Shown: positions 7,656 through 16,777 of the stretch, piece by piece
Layout of the letters: the number at the start of each line of letters is the position of its first letter
How positions within the stretch are numbered: position 1 is the first letter of the stretch
Assembly: GCA_031285485.1 (NCBI GenBank)
Contig: JAITWC010000023.1
Location: 1 to 28,863 of the forward strand
Origin: Alistipes sp.
GTDB lineage: Bacteria > Bacteroidota > Bacteroidia > Bacteroidales > Rikenellaceae
Length of the DNA stretch: 28,863 nt
Direction of reading: 5' to 3'
Translations under genes and position numbers: made by a program
Notes under the pieces: generated by a model
Database searches by the model: none
What the model was told of the DNA's origin: nothing
What the model saw: the letters and a program-made list of their open reading frames with translations, nothing else

Positions 7656-8411
7656 TCACCTCGCCGATCCTGCTATGGCGGCACGGCAGACCGAGACCCC
7701 GCTGGCGTTGCGTATGTCGAAGCGGTGGGTGACGCCGGTATCGGTGGCGGCTGCGGCGGCCGGGCAGATGGTCAGCGCCTCGCCCAGCGTTGCTTCGTGA
7801 AGGTAGTTGATGTCGAGCCTGACGGACGACAGGCCCGCCAACGCCCCGGCCGGGAGCGTGTCGACCATCCATTCGAGGTACTTCATGCTGTTCACGTGGC
7901 CGTTGAAGTCGATGTCGCTGTAAACCACGGTGTACGAACTCCCGGCGACCCCGTCCACGGGGCCCACTTTCAGGGGCCTGCCGACCGGCGGTTCGCGATC
8001 GACCAGCGAGCCGGCCCTGTTCGACAGCGACGAAAGGTCCAAAGGCCGCCGCGTGTCGAGGTCGATCATTGCCCACAGCGTCACCGCGGCCCCGAACTGC
8101 TCGCCAGCCCCGCCGCCAGCCCCGACGCCCGCAAGCGTCATGTTGCGGGTGGTGAACAGGCGCCCGTAGCCGCTCACCCAGGTGTGGATGTCGACCGGCT
8201 CCCCCCGCGAGGGAAGCCGGCGCAGCTCGACGGCCATGCGCGACAGCACCCACGAGGCGTTGCCGGTGTTGAGGTCGCTCACCCCGAAACCCGACATGTC
8301 GGCATCGTCGCCGGCCGCGCCGAGTATCAGGTCGCCCATCGTGCAGAGCCTTGCGTGCTGCGAGGCGTCGATGTCCCTCGACCCGATGCGGTAGCGGTAT
8401 GTTCCTGCCAT
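7656..8411 (-). CDS. Acyl-ACP thioesterase (FatA/FatB-like, double hotdog)
   Basis: The 251-residue protein has the two-hotdog layout of bacterial acyl-ACP thioesterases, which release free fatty acids from acyl carrier protein in the cytosol. The first hotdog covers ~1-125, with WVLSRM at 54-59 and YGRLFTTRN at 82-90. The second covers ~155-250 and carries the catalytic-type motif DFNGHVN at 168-174, so Asp168, Asn170 and His172 are the expected active-site residues. A Gly/Ala-rich insertion at ~96-108 looks low in complexity. The gene starts 12 nt after the trxA stop on the same strand and probably shares its transcript. A strong hairpin follows the stop codon. Confidence 0.85.
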   Translation of the reverse strand: MAGTYRYRIGSRDIDASQHARLCTMGDLILGAAGDDADMSGFGVSDLNTGNASWVLSRMAVELRRLPSRGEPVDIHTWVSGYGRLFTTRNMTLAGVGAGGGAGEQFGAAVTLWAMIDLDTRRPLDLSSLSNRAGSLVDREPPVGRPLKVGPVDGVAGSSYTVVYSDIDFNGHVNSMKYLEWMVDTLPAGALAGLSSVRLDINYLHEATLGEALTICPAAAAATDTGVTHRFDIRNASGVSVCRAAIAGSAR

Positions 8412-8423
8412 CGGGAGCGGGGG

Positions 8424-8741
8424 CTATTGAATGAGGGCCTCCAGCCGCGCTTTCAGGTCGGCCCGGCCCAGCGCGCCCACCTGCCTGTCGACGAGTTTGC
8501 CCTCCTTGAAGAAGAGCAGCGTGGGGATGTTGCGGACAGCATGGCGGGACGGCAGCTCGCGTTCGCTGTCGACGTTGCATTTGCCTATCGTGATCCGCCC
8601 CTCGTATTCGCCGGCGAACTCCTCGACCATCGGTGCTATCATTCTGCACGGGCCGCACCATTCGGCCCAAAAATCAACCATGAAAGGTTGGCCGCTCGCG
8701 AGCAACTCGTCGAACACGGCGTTTGTAATCTCCTTTGCCAT
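8424..8741 (-). CDS. trxA: Thioredoxin
   Basis: The 105-residue protein is a single thioredoxin fold of the usual length. The redox motif WCGPC occupies 28-32 (Cys29, Cys32), Asp23 is the buried acid, and the cis-proline is Pro73 in NIPT. There is no signal peptide, so it acts in the cytosol as a general disulfide reductase, recharged by thioredoxin reductase, which is not encoded here. The ATG is 7 nt downstream of the dnaE stop, which indicates co-transcription with dnaE. Confidence 0.96.
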   Translation of the reverse strand: MAKEITNAVFDELLASGQPFMVDFWAEWCGPCRMIAPMVEEFAGEYEGRITIGKCNVDSERELPSRHAVRNIPTLLFFKEGKLVDRQVGALGRADLKARLEALIQ

Positions 8742-8748
8742 ATCTTTA

Positions 8749-11700
8749 TTATTGTATTGTGTATCTCAATTCGTTGTCGTCCAAAAAATCGGTAAGGCCG
8801 CCCGAGAGCGACACCTTTCGGCTGCGGGAGTGCATCTTCACACTCACGCCCTCCTTGCGGTCGGTCACTTTCACCGCCAGCCGCAGGCCACCCTCCGACT
8901 CGCGCGCCGCATGGTCGAGCGACGCAACGAACGCGCCGTCGATCGCCTCCAACGGCACGGTTACGCAAATTTCGCGCAGCATGGTCCGCTCCACGTCGTC
9001 CAGTTGTCGCATGTCGGTGATGCGTGCCTCCAGCTCTCCTTCACGCCCGAAACGTGTCTGGATCTTGCCGCGAATAAACAAAAAATAATCGGAGAAGAAA
9101 AACATCCGGTGTTTTTCGTACTCCTTGTCGAACATCGTAAACTCGTGGCTGTTGCCGTCGTAGTCCTCCAACTTTATCCGTCCGTAGGGTTTCCCCTTCT
9201 GGGTGACGAGATTCTGCACCCCCGTCACCATGCCCGCCACGGTGAAATCGTGGCCGTCCTTTCCGGCCAGATCACTCAGATCGTACAGCGTGGAGTTGCA
9301 CAGGTGCCGGATCACGACGGCGTATTTATCCAACGGATGCGACGAGAGGTAAATCCCTATCGACTCCCTCTCCCTATTCAGCGTTTCCAACTGCGACCAG
9401 TCGCCGACGGCCGGGGGCGCGGGTTTCTGCACCGCCACCTGGGCCGTGCCTCCGAAAAGGCTCTGCTGGGCGTTCGACCGTTCGCCCTGTATTCGGGCAC
9501 CGTAACGCATGAGCTGTTCGAGGAACGTGCCACCGCCCGAGGTGCCGCTCTCACCCGTCTCGGCAAAGAACTTACTGCGGTGGAAACCGCTGATTGCGTC
9601 GAGCGCACCCGCCACGGCCAACCCTTCGAGCGTCTTTTTGTTGACGGCCTGAAGGTTGATCCGCTCCATGAAGTCGTATATGTCGGCGAACCGTCCACCA
9701 GTCTGCCGCTCCCCGATGATGGATCGCACTGCCGCCTCGCCCACCCCCTTGATGCCGGCGAGCCCGAACCGCACGTTGCCGCTCCTGTCGGACGAGAACA
9801 TGTGAAAACTCTCGTTCACATCGGGTCCCAACACGTTTATCCGCATCCGTTTGCACTCCTGCATGTAGTGCGTGATCTCCTTGATGTTATTGAGGTTGCG
9901 GCTCAGCACCGCCGCCATGAATTCGCTCGGATAGTGGACCTTGAGCCAACCGGTCTGGTAGGCGACGTAGGCGTAGCAGGTGGAGTGGCTCTTGTTGAAG
10001 GCGTATTCGGCGAACGCCTCCCAGTCGCGCCATATCTTGTCGATCGTCTTCGGGTCGTGGCCTTTGGCTGTGGCACCCTCGATGAACTTGGGCTTCATCT
10101 TTTCGAGCACCGCCTTCTGTTTCTTGCCCATCGCCTTGCGCAGCGTGTCGGCCTCGCCGCCGGTGAATCCCGCCAGCTTTTGCGACAGCAACATCACCTG
10201 CTCCTGATAGACCGTGATGCCGTAAGTGTCGGCCAGATAGTCCTCCATCTCGGCGATGTCGTAGGCTACCGGCTCGTCACCGTTCTTGCGGCGGATGAAC
10301 GACGGTATGTAGTCCATCGGGCCGGGGCGGTAGAGGGCGTTCATCGCAATGAGGTCTTCGAATCGCGTCGGCCTGAGGTTTTTGAGATGTTTGCGCATTC
10401 CGGCCGACTCGAACTGGAACAGCCCCTGTGTATCGCCGCGGCTGAAGAGTTCGTAAGTCTGGGCATCGTCGAGCGGCACCGCCTCTATGTCTATCTTTTG
10501 GCCGTGGATCAGTTCGATGTTTTGCAACGCATCCTTTATTATCGACAGCGTGCGCAGACCCAGAAAGTCCATCTTTATGAGGCCGACACTCTCCACCTGC
10601 CCCCCTTCGAACTGCACAACGTTCTTCAACTCGTCATCGTTCCTCTTACTCGAACTTTTCGTCTCCTTGTCCTTGTCGCGCACGGTGGCGATGGGGGCGT
10701 AGAGTTCGAGGTCGTCTTTACCGATTATCACACCGCAGGCGTGGACTCCGGTCTGGCGCACCGATCCTTCCAACTTCTCAGCGTATTCGAGCGTTCGGCG
10801 GATCACCTCGTTATGCGATTCGCGCTCGGCCCTCATCTCAGCCGACACTTCGTAGAGGTGCTCGAAGGCGGTCTGACCCTTCTTTGGAGCGAGGCGGTCG
10901 GGCACCAACTTGGTGAGTCGGTCACTCTCGGAGAGGGGCAGTTTTTGGACGCGGGCCACATCCTTGATCGCCATCTTGGGGGCCATGCAGCCGAAGGTTA
11001 CGATTTGGGCGACGCGCTTTTTGCCATACTTTTCGGTCACGTACTCCAGCACGTCGGCACGGCCGTCCTCGTCGAAGTCGATGTCGACGTCGGGCAGCGA
11101 GATGCGGTCGGGGTTGAGGAAGCGTTCGAACAGCAGGTCGTAGCGCAGCGGGTCGATGTTGGTGACGCGCAGAGCATAAGCCACCACCGACCCCGCGGCC
11201 GATCCGCGGCCCGGTCCAACCGACACTCTCATCTCGCGCGCGGCACGAATGAAATCCCACACGATGAGGAAGTAGCCCGGAAAGCCCATCCACTCGATCG
11301 TCTTGAGTTCATATTCGAGCCTCTCTGTCACCTTTTCGCTAAGTTCCTCGCCGTATCTCTCCCTCGCTCCGGCATAGGCCAAGTGGCGCAGGTAGTCGAA
11401 CTGCTTGGCAACGGTTGTCTTCTCCGGATCATCGAACTCCTCCGGTACCGGAAAGTCGGGCAGCAGCGGCGGATGCTCCAACGAATACGACTCCACCTTT
11501 TCCGCGATCTCCAGTGTGGTTTCCAAAACCTCTGGCGCGCCGGGAAAGAGAGCCGCCATCTCATCGGGGCTTTTCAACCACTCCTGGAATGTGTATCGCA
11601 TCCTGTTGGGGTCGTCGAGGTCTTTGCCGGTGTTGAGGCATATCAGGTGGTCGTGTGCCTCGGCGTCGTCGGCGTCCACGAAGTGCACGTCGTTGGAGGC

Positions 11701-12333
11701 GATATACTTCACGCCGAACTTTTTTCCGAGTTCGACGAGAACGGCATTCACTTTCTTCTGGCCTTCGTACACCCCACGGCTACGAGTGTCGGCCGACATG
11801 CCTACCGGATGAAGCTGCATTTCAAGATAGTAGTCGTCGCCGAACATCGCTTTAAATTCGGCTATCGTATCCTCGGCGCCTTTCATGTCGCCGCGCAGAA
11901 TTGCCTGCGACACCTCGCCGCCCAGACAAGCAGAGCAGCAGATCAGCCCTTCGGTATGCTCCCGCAGCAGGGTCTTGTCGATGCGAGGCTTATAATAGAA
12001 CCCCTCCGTCCACGAGTAGCTGACGATTTTGCAGAGATTCTGGTAGCCCGTAAGGTTTTTTGCCAGCAGCACGAGATGGTCGCCCGCCTTTTCGTCCTTG
12101 TCGGCGACGAAACGGTCGCGCACCACATACACCTCGCATCCGATGATCGGTTTCACCCCCTCGCGCGAGGCGACGTCGTGAAACTCCTTAACGCCGTACA
12201 TGTTGCCGTGGTCGGTGATGGCTACGGCAGGCATACCCATCTCCTTTGTGCGGGCAATGAGCTTTTTAATATCCGACGCCCCGTCGAGGATCGAATACTG
12301 GGTATGGACGTGAAGGTGTACAAAATTCGACAT
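8749..12333 (-). CDS. dnaE: DNA polymerase III alpha subunit
   Basis: The 1194-residue protein is slightly longer than E. coli DnaE (1160). The N-terminal PHP domain begins at once, with HLHVHTQYS at 6-14 and TDHGNMYG near 40-47. In the C-family palm, PDVDIDFDEDGR places the catalytic aspartates at Asp415 and Asp417, with the third at Asp589 in KMDFLGLRTL. The YRPGPM motif, fingers and helix-hairpin-helix region follow, and an OB-fold lies near 1050-1140. This is the replicative polymerase of the chromosome. The PHP motif starts only five residues after Met1, so no later start is possible. A -7 promoter box lies so close to the ATG that the mRNA may be leaderless. trxA and the thioesterase gene follow on the same strand. 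Confidence 0.97.
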   Translation of the reverse strand: MSNFVHLHVHTQYSILDGASDIKKLIARTKEMGMPAVAITDHGNMYGVKEFHDVASREGVKPIIGCEVYVVRDRFVADKDEKAGDHLVLLAKNLTGYQNLCKIVSYSWTEGFYYKPRIDKTLLREHTEGLICCSACLGGEVSQAILRGDMKGAEDTIAEFKAMFGDDYYLEMQLHPVGMSADTRSRGVYEGQKKVNAVLVELGKKFGVKYIASNDVHFVDADDAEAHDHLICLNTGKDLDDPNRMRYTFQEWLKSPDEMAALFPGAPEVLETTLEIAEKVESYSLEHPPLLPDFPVPEEFDDPEKTTVAKQFDYLRHLAYAGARERYGEELSEKVTERLEYELKTIEWMGFPGYFLIVWDFIRAAREMRVSVGPGRGSAAGSVVAYALRVTNIDPLRYDLLFERFLNPDRISLPDVDIDFDEDGRADVLEYVTEKYGKKRVAQIVTFGCMAPKMAIKDVARVQKLPLSESDRLTKLVPDRLAPKKGQTAFEHLYEVSAEMRAERESHNEVIRRTLEYAEKLEGSVRQTGVHACGVIIGKDDLELYAPIATVRDKDKETKSSSKRNDDELKNVVQFEGGQVESVGLIKMDFLGLRTLSIIKDALQNIELIHGQKIDIEAVPLDDAQTYELFSRGDTQGLFQFESAGMRKHLKNLRPTRFEDLIAMNALYRPGPMDYIPSFIRRKNGDEPVAYDIAEMEDYLADTYGITVYQEQVMLLSQKLAGFTGGEADTLRKAMGKKQKAVLEKMKPKFIEGATAKGHDPKTIDKIWRDWEAFAEYAFNKSHSTCYAYVAYQTGWLKVHYPSEFMAAVLSRNLNNIKEITHYMQECKRMRINVLGPDVNESFHMFSSDRSGNVRFGLAGIKGVGEAAVRSIIGERQTGGRFADIYDFMERINLQAVNKKTLEGLAVAGALDAISGFHRSKFFAETGESGTSGGGTFLEQLMRYGARIQGERSNAQQSLFGGTAQVAVQKPAPPAVGDWSQLETLNRERESIGIYLSSHPLDKYAVVIRHLCNSTLYDLSDLAGKDGHDFTVAGMVTGVQNLVTQKGKPYGRIKLEDYDGNSHEFTMFDKEYEKHRMFFFSDYFLFIRGKIQTRFGREGELEARITDMRQLDDVERTMLREICVTVPLEAIDGAFVASLDHAARESEGGLRLAVKVTDRKEGVSVKMHSRSRKVSLSGGLTDFLDDNELRYTIQ

Positions 12334-12338
12334 AGGTG

Positions 12339-12346
12339 CAAAAGTA
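12339..12346 (-). promoter_or_regulatory. -7 promoter box immediately upstream of dnaE
   Basis: The minus strand reads TACTTTTG from 12346 to 12339, a match to TAnnTTTG, with only five bases before the dnaE ATG at 12333. Transcription from it would start at or next to the ATG. No good TTTG -33 box is seen at the expected distance. The whole 42-bp gap 12334-12375 must also serve priA, for which a weaker TAATTTTA lies at 12360-12367 on the plus strand. Confidence 0.5.
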
Positions 12347-12375
12347 GCGATTTTTTGCGTAATTTTACGTCCCCT

Positions 12376-14643
12376 ATGAGCTATGCCGACATAATTTTGC
12401 CTCAGGCGGGGCCGCCGTTTTTCACTTACCGCGTCGGTGAGGATCTACTCGGCAGGCTTTCGTCGGGGTGTGCCGTGGCGGTGCCTCTCGGGGCGAGGCA
12501 GATCGTGGGAGGGATAATTTTGCGGGTGCATGACGTGGAGCCCGCGTTTCCCACCCGGCCGGTGCGGCGGTTGCTGTTTTCGCGGCCAATCGTGTCGCCG
12601 GAGCAGATGCGGCTGTGGGAGTGGATGGCCGAATATTACATGTGTACTCCGGGAGAGGTGATGACCGCCGCGCTGCCAGCGTTGCTCAAACCGGCCGGAT
12701 TCTCGGAGGAGGAGTTTGCCGCCGATGAGTTCCAGGCGCGCAGGGTGCGAACGGTGGCTTTGACCGCCGCCGCTTCGGGCGAGGGGGCTTTCAATGAAGA
12801 GTGCGAGAAACTTCGTCGCCGGGCACCGAAACAATACCACGCTCTGGTGGAGATCGCGGCCCTTGGCCCCGGCCCCATTCCGCGGTCGGAACTGAAGGCC
12901 GGTGCGGCCGTCCTGGTCGCGCTCTCCCAAAAGGGGCTTATCGCGATCTCGGAATGCGAGGCGGCAACACTTCCGGCGAACGATCCGCCGGCGGCGTTCC
13001 GGCTGCCGGAGCTTTCCCCGGCCCAACGAACCGCGCTCGATGAATTGCGCGAGGCGTTGCGATACCACAACACTGCTTTGTTGTTCGGAGTCCCGTCGAG
13101 CGGAAAGAGCGAGGTTTGTTTCCATGCCATAGCCGGAACGCTGGCAAAGGGGCGCGACGTGCTGCTGATGCTGCCCGAGATCGCCCTCACCACCCATTTC
13201 GTGCAGCGTGTGAGGCGTGTGTTCGGCCCCGGCGTCGTGGTTTACCACTCTGCTCTCAGCCCGAGGCAACGCGCCGAAACATACATCCGTCTGGCCCGCT
13301 CCACCGGAGGCACGCTCGTCGTGGGGGTTCGTTCGGCCATCTTCCTGCCCCTCCCGCGACCCGGGCTCATCGTCGTGGACGAAGAGCAGGATTCGAGTTA
13401 CAAACAGTCCGACCCCGCACCGCGCTACAACGCCCGCGACGCCGCGATAGTGCTGGCGCAGGAGAGCGGCGCCAAAGTGATCCTCGCCAGCGCCACCCCC
13501 TCGCTCGAAACGTGGGCCAACGCGCAAGGCGGAAAATACGGCCTGGTGGAGTTGACCGAACGCTGGGGGGGCACGCCGCCGCCCGGGGTGACGATCTCCG
13601 ACACCCTGCGCTCCGCCCGTCGCGGCGAACGACGCGGGAACTTCAACAAAGAGCTGCTCGACCGCATGGCCGGGGCGCTCGGCCGCGGCGAGCAGGCGAT
13701 CGTGTTCCGCAACCGGCGCGGGATCGCCCCGTTCATCGAGTGCGCCGAGTGCGGCCACGTCCCGCGGTGCGGCCACTGCGCCATTCCGCTGAGCGTCCAC
13801 CGCGACTCGCTCCGGTGCCACTACTGCGGCGCGTCGACCCCGTTGCCGTCGCTGTGTCCGGCGTGCGGCGGCATGAATCTCGCCACGAAGGGTTTCGGGA
13901 CCGAAAAGATAGAGGAAGAACTCGCCCGCCTGTTTCCCGCGGCGCGCGTGGCCCGGCTCGACCGTGACAGCACCACATCCGAAAGGGCTTTTCGCCGAAT
14001 AATCGGCGACTTCGAGGCCGGAGCGACCGATATTCTCGTGGGCACGCAGATGGTGACCAAGGGGCTCGACTTCGCGGGGGTGTCGGTCGTTGGGGTGCTG
14101 GGTGCCGACAACCTGCTCAACCATCCCGACTTCCGCGCGTCCGAGAACGCCTTCGCGCTGATTATGCAGGTGGCGGGGCGCGCGGGCAGGCGCGACGTGC
14201 GGGGGCAGGTGGTGATCCAGACCGTGTCGCCCGGCAGCCGCCTCATTGCCCAGGCCGCCGCGGGCGATTACCGCGCGATGGCCGCCGACCTGCTCGCCGA
14301 ACGCGCCATGTACGGTTATCCGCCCTATGCGAGGTTGGTGCGGGTGATGCTGCGCCACTCCGACCGCGAGGTCCTGGGGGCCGCCGCCGCGCGGTTGGCG
14401 GAGCTGCTGCGCCCGGTGTTCGGCGAACGTCTGCTCGGGCCCCAACCCCCGGTGGTGGAAAAAATAAAGGGCGAATACGCCCTCATCTTCCTGCTCAAAG
14501 CGCCTCGCGGAACGCTCTCCGACGGCGCGGGGGCCATGCCGATGTCGACCGTGCGCGAAACCCTCCGTGCCACCTCCGCCGCCATTCTTGCCGTCCCCGA
14601 TTTCCGCCGGATCACGCTTACTTTCGATGTCGACCCGCGGTGA
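12376..14643 (+). CDS. priA: Replication restart helicase PriA
   Basis: The 755-residue protein is of normal PriA length. The N-terminal DNA-binding domain occupies ~1-100. The helicase core has Walker A GVPSSGKS at 238-245, Walker B DEEQ at 335-338, and motif III in SATPSLETW. Eight zinc-binding cysteines lie at 456, 459, 465, 468, 481, 484, 494 and 497, the usual cluster. Helicase motifs V-VI appear as GTQMVTKGLDF and QVAGRAGR. PriA reloads the replisome at stalled forks. Walker B normally reads DEEH in PriA, so Gln338 is a departure. The ATG at 12376 was chosen because SYADIILPQ is a typical PriA N-terminus; the open frame upstream lies antisense to dnaE. The stop codon abuts a 41-bp repeat array. 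Confidence 0.95.
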   Translation: MSYADIILPQAGPPFFTYRVGEDLLGRLSSGCAVAVPLGARQIVGGIILRVHDVEPAFPTRPVRRLLFSRPIVSPEQMRLWEWMAEYYMCTPGEVMTAALPALLKPAGFSEEEFAADEFQARRVRTVALTAAASGEGAFNEECEKLRRRAPKQYHALVEIAALGPGPIPRSELKAGAAVLVALSQKGLIAISECEAATLPANDPPAAFRLPELSPAQRTALDELREALRYHNTALLFGVPSSGKSEVCFHAIAGTLAKGRDVLLMLPEIALTTHFVQRVRRVFGPGVVVYHSALSPRQRAETYIRLARSTGGTLVVGVRSAIFLPLPRPGLIVVDEEQDSSYKQSDPAPRYNARDAAIVLAQESGAKVILASATPSLETWANAQGGKYGLVELTERWGGTPPPGVTISDTLRSARRGERRGNFNKELLDRMAGALGRGEQAIVFRNRRGIAPFIECAECGHVPRCGHCAIPLSVHRDSLRCHYCGASTPLPSLCPACGGMNLATKGFGTEKIEEELARLFPAARVARLDRDSTTSERAFRRIIGDFEAGATDILVGTQMVTKGLDFAGVSVVGVLGADNLLNHPDFRASENAFALIMQVAGRAGRRDVRGQVVIQTVSPGSRLIAQAAAGDYRAMAADLLAERAMYGYPPYARLVRVMLRHSDREVLGAAAARLAELLRPVFGERLLGPQPPVVEKIKGEYALIFLLKAPRGTLSDGAGAMPMSTVRETLRATSAAILAVPDFRRITLTFDVDPR

Positions 14644-14870
14644 CGCTCCGTAGGGCTACGAAGGCTTGAAAAAAGTCCGGGGAAGCCTCCGTAGGGCTAC
14701 GGAGCCTCCAAAAAAACTCGGGGAAGCTTTCGTAGGGCTACGGAGGCTCCAAAAAGTTTCGGGGAAGCCTCCGTAGGGCTACGAAGGCTCCAAAAAAGTC
14801 CGGGCAAGGCTCCGTAGGGCTACGAAGGCCCCAAAAAAGTTCGGGCAAGGTTCCGTAGGGCTACGGAGCC
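14644..14870. repeat. Tandem array, 6 units of 41 bp, filling the gap between convergent genes
   Basis: The anchor GTAGGGCTAC recurs at 14650, 14691, 14732, 14773, 14814 and 14855, an exact 41-bp period. Each unit has a palindrome of the type CTCCGTAG-GG-CTACGGAG followed by a spacer with an A-run and TCCGGGGAAG or similar. The array begins at the base after the priA stop codon and ends at the base before the stop codon of the minus-strand DAHP synthase gene. There is no other intergenic sequence. It probably serves as the 3' end of both transcripts. Confidence 0.92.
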
Positions 14871-15938
14871 TTAAAAGTTCATCACGCTGTTCTGCCGGTT
14901 GATACTTTCGAGGTGGATCGCCTCCAAAATGTCGTTGAGGAACTCGCGGCCCAGCCCCAGCGTGTCGGCCTGCGACAGGATCCGCTCCTTGATCGCCCCC
15001 CAGCGGCTCGACTGGAGGATGGCGACGTCGTTGGCCTTCTTCACGCGGCCGATCTCCTCGCTGATGCTCATGCGGCGCCCCAGGAGCGAGAACAGCTCGG
15101 CGTCGATCTGGTCGATCTGGTCGCGGAAACGGTCGAGCGCCTTCACGAACCCGGGGTCGTCGGCCGCCTCGCGGCGCCAGTTCACGCCGCGCACCAGGCG
15201 TTCCAGCTCCGCCGGCACCAACTGCTGCCCGGCGTCGCTCAGCGCCTCGGCCGGGCACACGTGGCTCTCGACTATCAACCCGTCGTAACGAAGGTCGGCC
15301 GCCGACTGCGACAGTTCGTGGAGATACTCCGTCGTGCCCGCCATGTGCGACGGGTCGCAGATCATCATCGTCTCCGGGAACCTGCTCCGCATCTCGAACG
15401 CCAGCGGCCACATCGGAGCGTTGCGGTAACGCTGCTGCCCGAAGTACGAAAATCCCCTGTGGATAAGGCCGATGTCGTCCATCGGGATGCCAACCGCCGC
15501 GAAACGTTTCACCGCCCCGGCCCACAGGTCGATGTCGGGGTTCATCGGGTTCTTGATCATCACCGGCACCCCGCTGCCCTTCAGCGCGTCGGCCACATCC
15601 TGAACCGCGAACGGGCTCACCGTGGTGCGCGCCCCGATCCACACCAGGTCGATCTCGAACTCCAACGCACTCTCCACATGTTTGGCCGTGGCAACCTCCA
15701 CCCCGACCGGCAGTCCCGTCAGCCTCTTCGCCTCGGCCATCCACGCCAGACCCTTGAGGCCGACCCCCTCGAACGTTCCGGGCGAGGTGCGGGGTTTCCA
15801 CACTCCGGCGCGGAGCACGTCGACCACACCCGTCTCGGCAAGTTTCACGCAGGTGTCGAGCGTCTGCTCGCGCGTCTCCGCGCTGCACGGGCCCGATATT
15901 ATGAGGGGCCGCTTTGCCCCGAGTTTGAATTTGTTCAT
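14871..15938 (-). CDS. Bifunctional 3-deoxy-7-phosphoheptulonate synthase / chorismate mutase
   Basis: The 355-residue protein joins two shikimate-pathway activities. Residues ~1-255 are a DAHP synthase of the short KDO8P-synthase-like type: GPCSAE at 16-21 (Cys18 metal ligand), KPRTSPGTFEG at 48-58, KNPMNPD at 129-135 and DPSHMAG at 195-201 (His198). Residues ~262-355 are an all-helical AroQ-type chorismate mutase (RDQIDQIDAELFSLLGRR, then IGRVKK). The enzyme condenses PEP with erythrose-4-phosphate and later converts chorismate to prephenate, the substrate of the two enzymes encoded upstream. Its ATG overlaps the tyrA stop codon (ATGA). It is the last gene of the aromatic operon. Confidence 0.95.
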   Translation of the reverse strand: MNKFKLGAKRPLIISGPCSAETREQTLDTCVKLAETGVVDVLRAGVWKPRTSPGTFEGVGLKGLAWMAEAKRLTGLPVGVEVATAKHVESALEFEIDLVWIGARTTVSPFAVQDVADALKGSGVPVMIKNPMNPDIDLWAGAVKRFAAVGIPMDDIGLIHRGFSYFGQQRYRNAPMWPLAFEMRSRFPETMMICDPSHMAGTTEYLHELSQSAADLRYDGLIVESHVCPAEALSDAGQQLVPAELERLVRGVNWRREAADDPGFVKALDRFRDQIDQIDAELFSLLGRRMSISEEIGRVKKANDVAILQSSRWGAIKERILSQADTLGLGREFLNDILEAIHLESINRQNSVMNF

Positions 15939-16777
15939 GGTAATATTCTCTTTATGGTATTTGCCTTTTGCATCGCCGCGCGCAAGCCCTCGCGGTCGTC
16001 GCGTTCGAGCAGGCGGCGCAGTATCTGTAACTGGTGGATGTGCTCGCGGAGTACGTCGAGGACGTTGTACTTGTTGCCGGTGAAGATCGGCAGCCACGTC
16101 TCGGGCGAGCTTTTGGCGAGCCTCACGGTGCTCTCGAAACCTCCTCCCGCGAGGTCGAATATGCGTTCCTCCTCCCGTTCCTTTTCGAGCACCGTCAGCG
16201 CCAGCGCGAACGAGGTGATATGGGAGATGTGCGACACGTATGCCGTGTGGAGGTCCTGTTCGGCGGCGGACATGTAGATGACGGGCGAGCCGATCCGGGC
16301 GTAGATGTTCTCGACGGTGGCGAGGGCGTCGGCGTCGCACAGTTCGCGGTCGCAGATCACGGTAGTCCGCCCGGTGAAGGCTCCGTGCCGCGCGGCGGCG
16401 GGGCCGCTGAACTCGGTGCCCCACATCGGGTGCGTGGCCACGAACCGGCCCCGCGCGGGGTGTTGCTCGATCACCTCGCACAGCTCCTCCTTTATGGAAC
16501 CCATATCCATGACGGTCTGGCCGTGCCGTACCCGGTTGAGTATGCGTGTCGCCAGAACGGGCGTGACGTCGACGGGGGTCGCCAGAACTATGAGATCGCT
16601 CCCGGCCACGGCCTCGTCGTGGATCGCAGTGCGGTCGACGAGGCCGAGTTCGAGCGCACTGCGGGCATTCTCCGCCGACGAGTCCACGCCGATCACCTCG
16701 TCGGCCAGTCCGTGATCCTTCAGGGCCAGCGCGAACGAACCGCCGATAAGCCCGAGGCCGAAGACCGCAGCCGTCAT
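15935..16777 (-). CDS. tyrA: Prephenate dehydrogenase
   Basis: The 280-residue protein has an N-terminal Rossmann fold with GLGLIG at 7-12, and VDSS at 31-34, where the Asp favours NAD+. The conserved catalytic His is His116 in ATHPMWGTE. A helical dimerisation domain follows from about 170. It oxidatively decarboxylates prephenate to 4-hydroxyphenylpyruvate for tyrosine synthesis. The start at 16777 overlaps the aminotransferase stop, and the gene's own stop overlaps the next start, both as ATGA, indicating translational coupling. No ACT domain is present, so feedback control by tyrosine through such a domain is not expected. Confidence 0.95.
   Translation of the reverse strand: MTAAVFGLGLIGGSFALALKDHGLADEVIGVDSSAENARSALELGLVDRTAIHDEAVAGSDLIVLATPVDVTPVLATRILNRVRHGQTVMDMGSIKEELCEVIEQHPARGRFVATHPMWGTEFSGPAAARHGAFTGRTTVICDRELCDADALATVENIYARIGSPVIYMSAAEQDLHTAYVSHISHITSFALALTVLEKEREEERIFDLAGGGFESTVRLAKSSPETWLPIFTGNKYNVLDVLREHIHQLQILRRLLERDDREGLRAAMQKANTIKRILP

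Noticed and set aside
14644..14870. CRISPR-like appearance of the regular arrays
   Set aside because: The whole 41- or 42-bp unit is repeated with drift. There is no conserved repeat alternating with unique spacers, and no cas gene is present.
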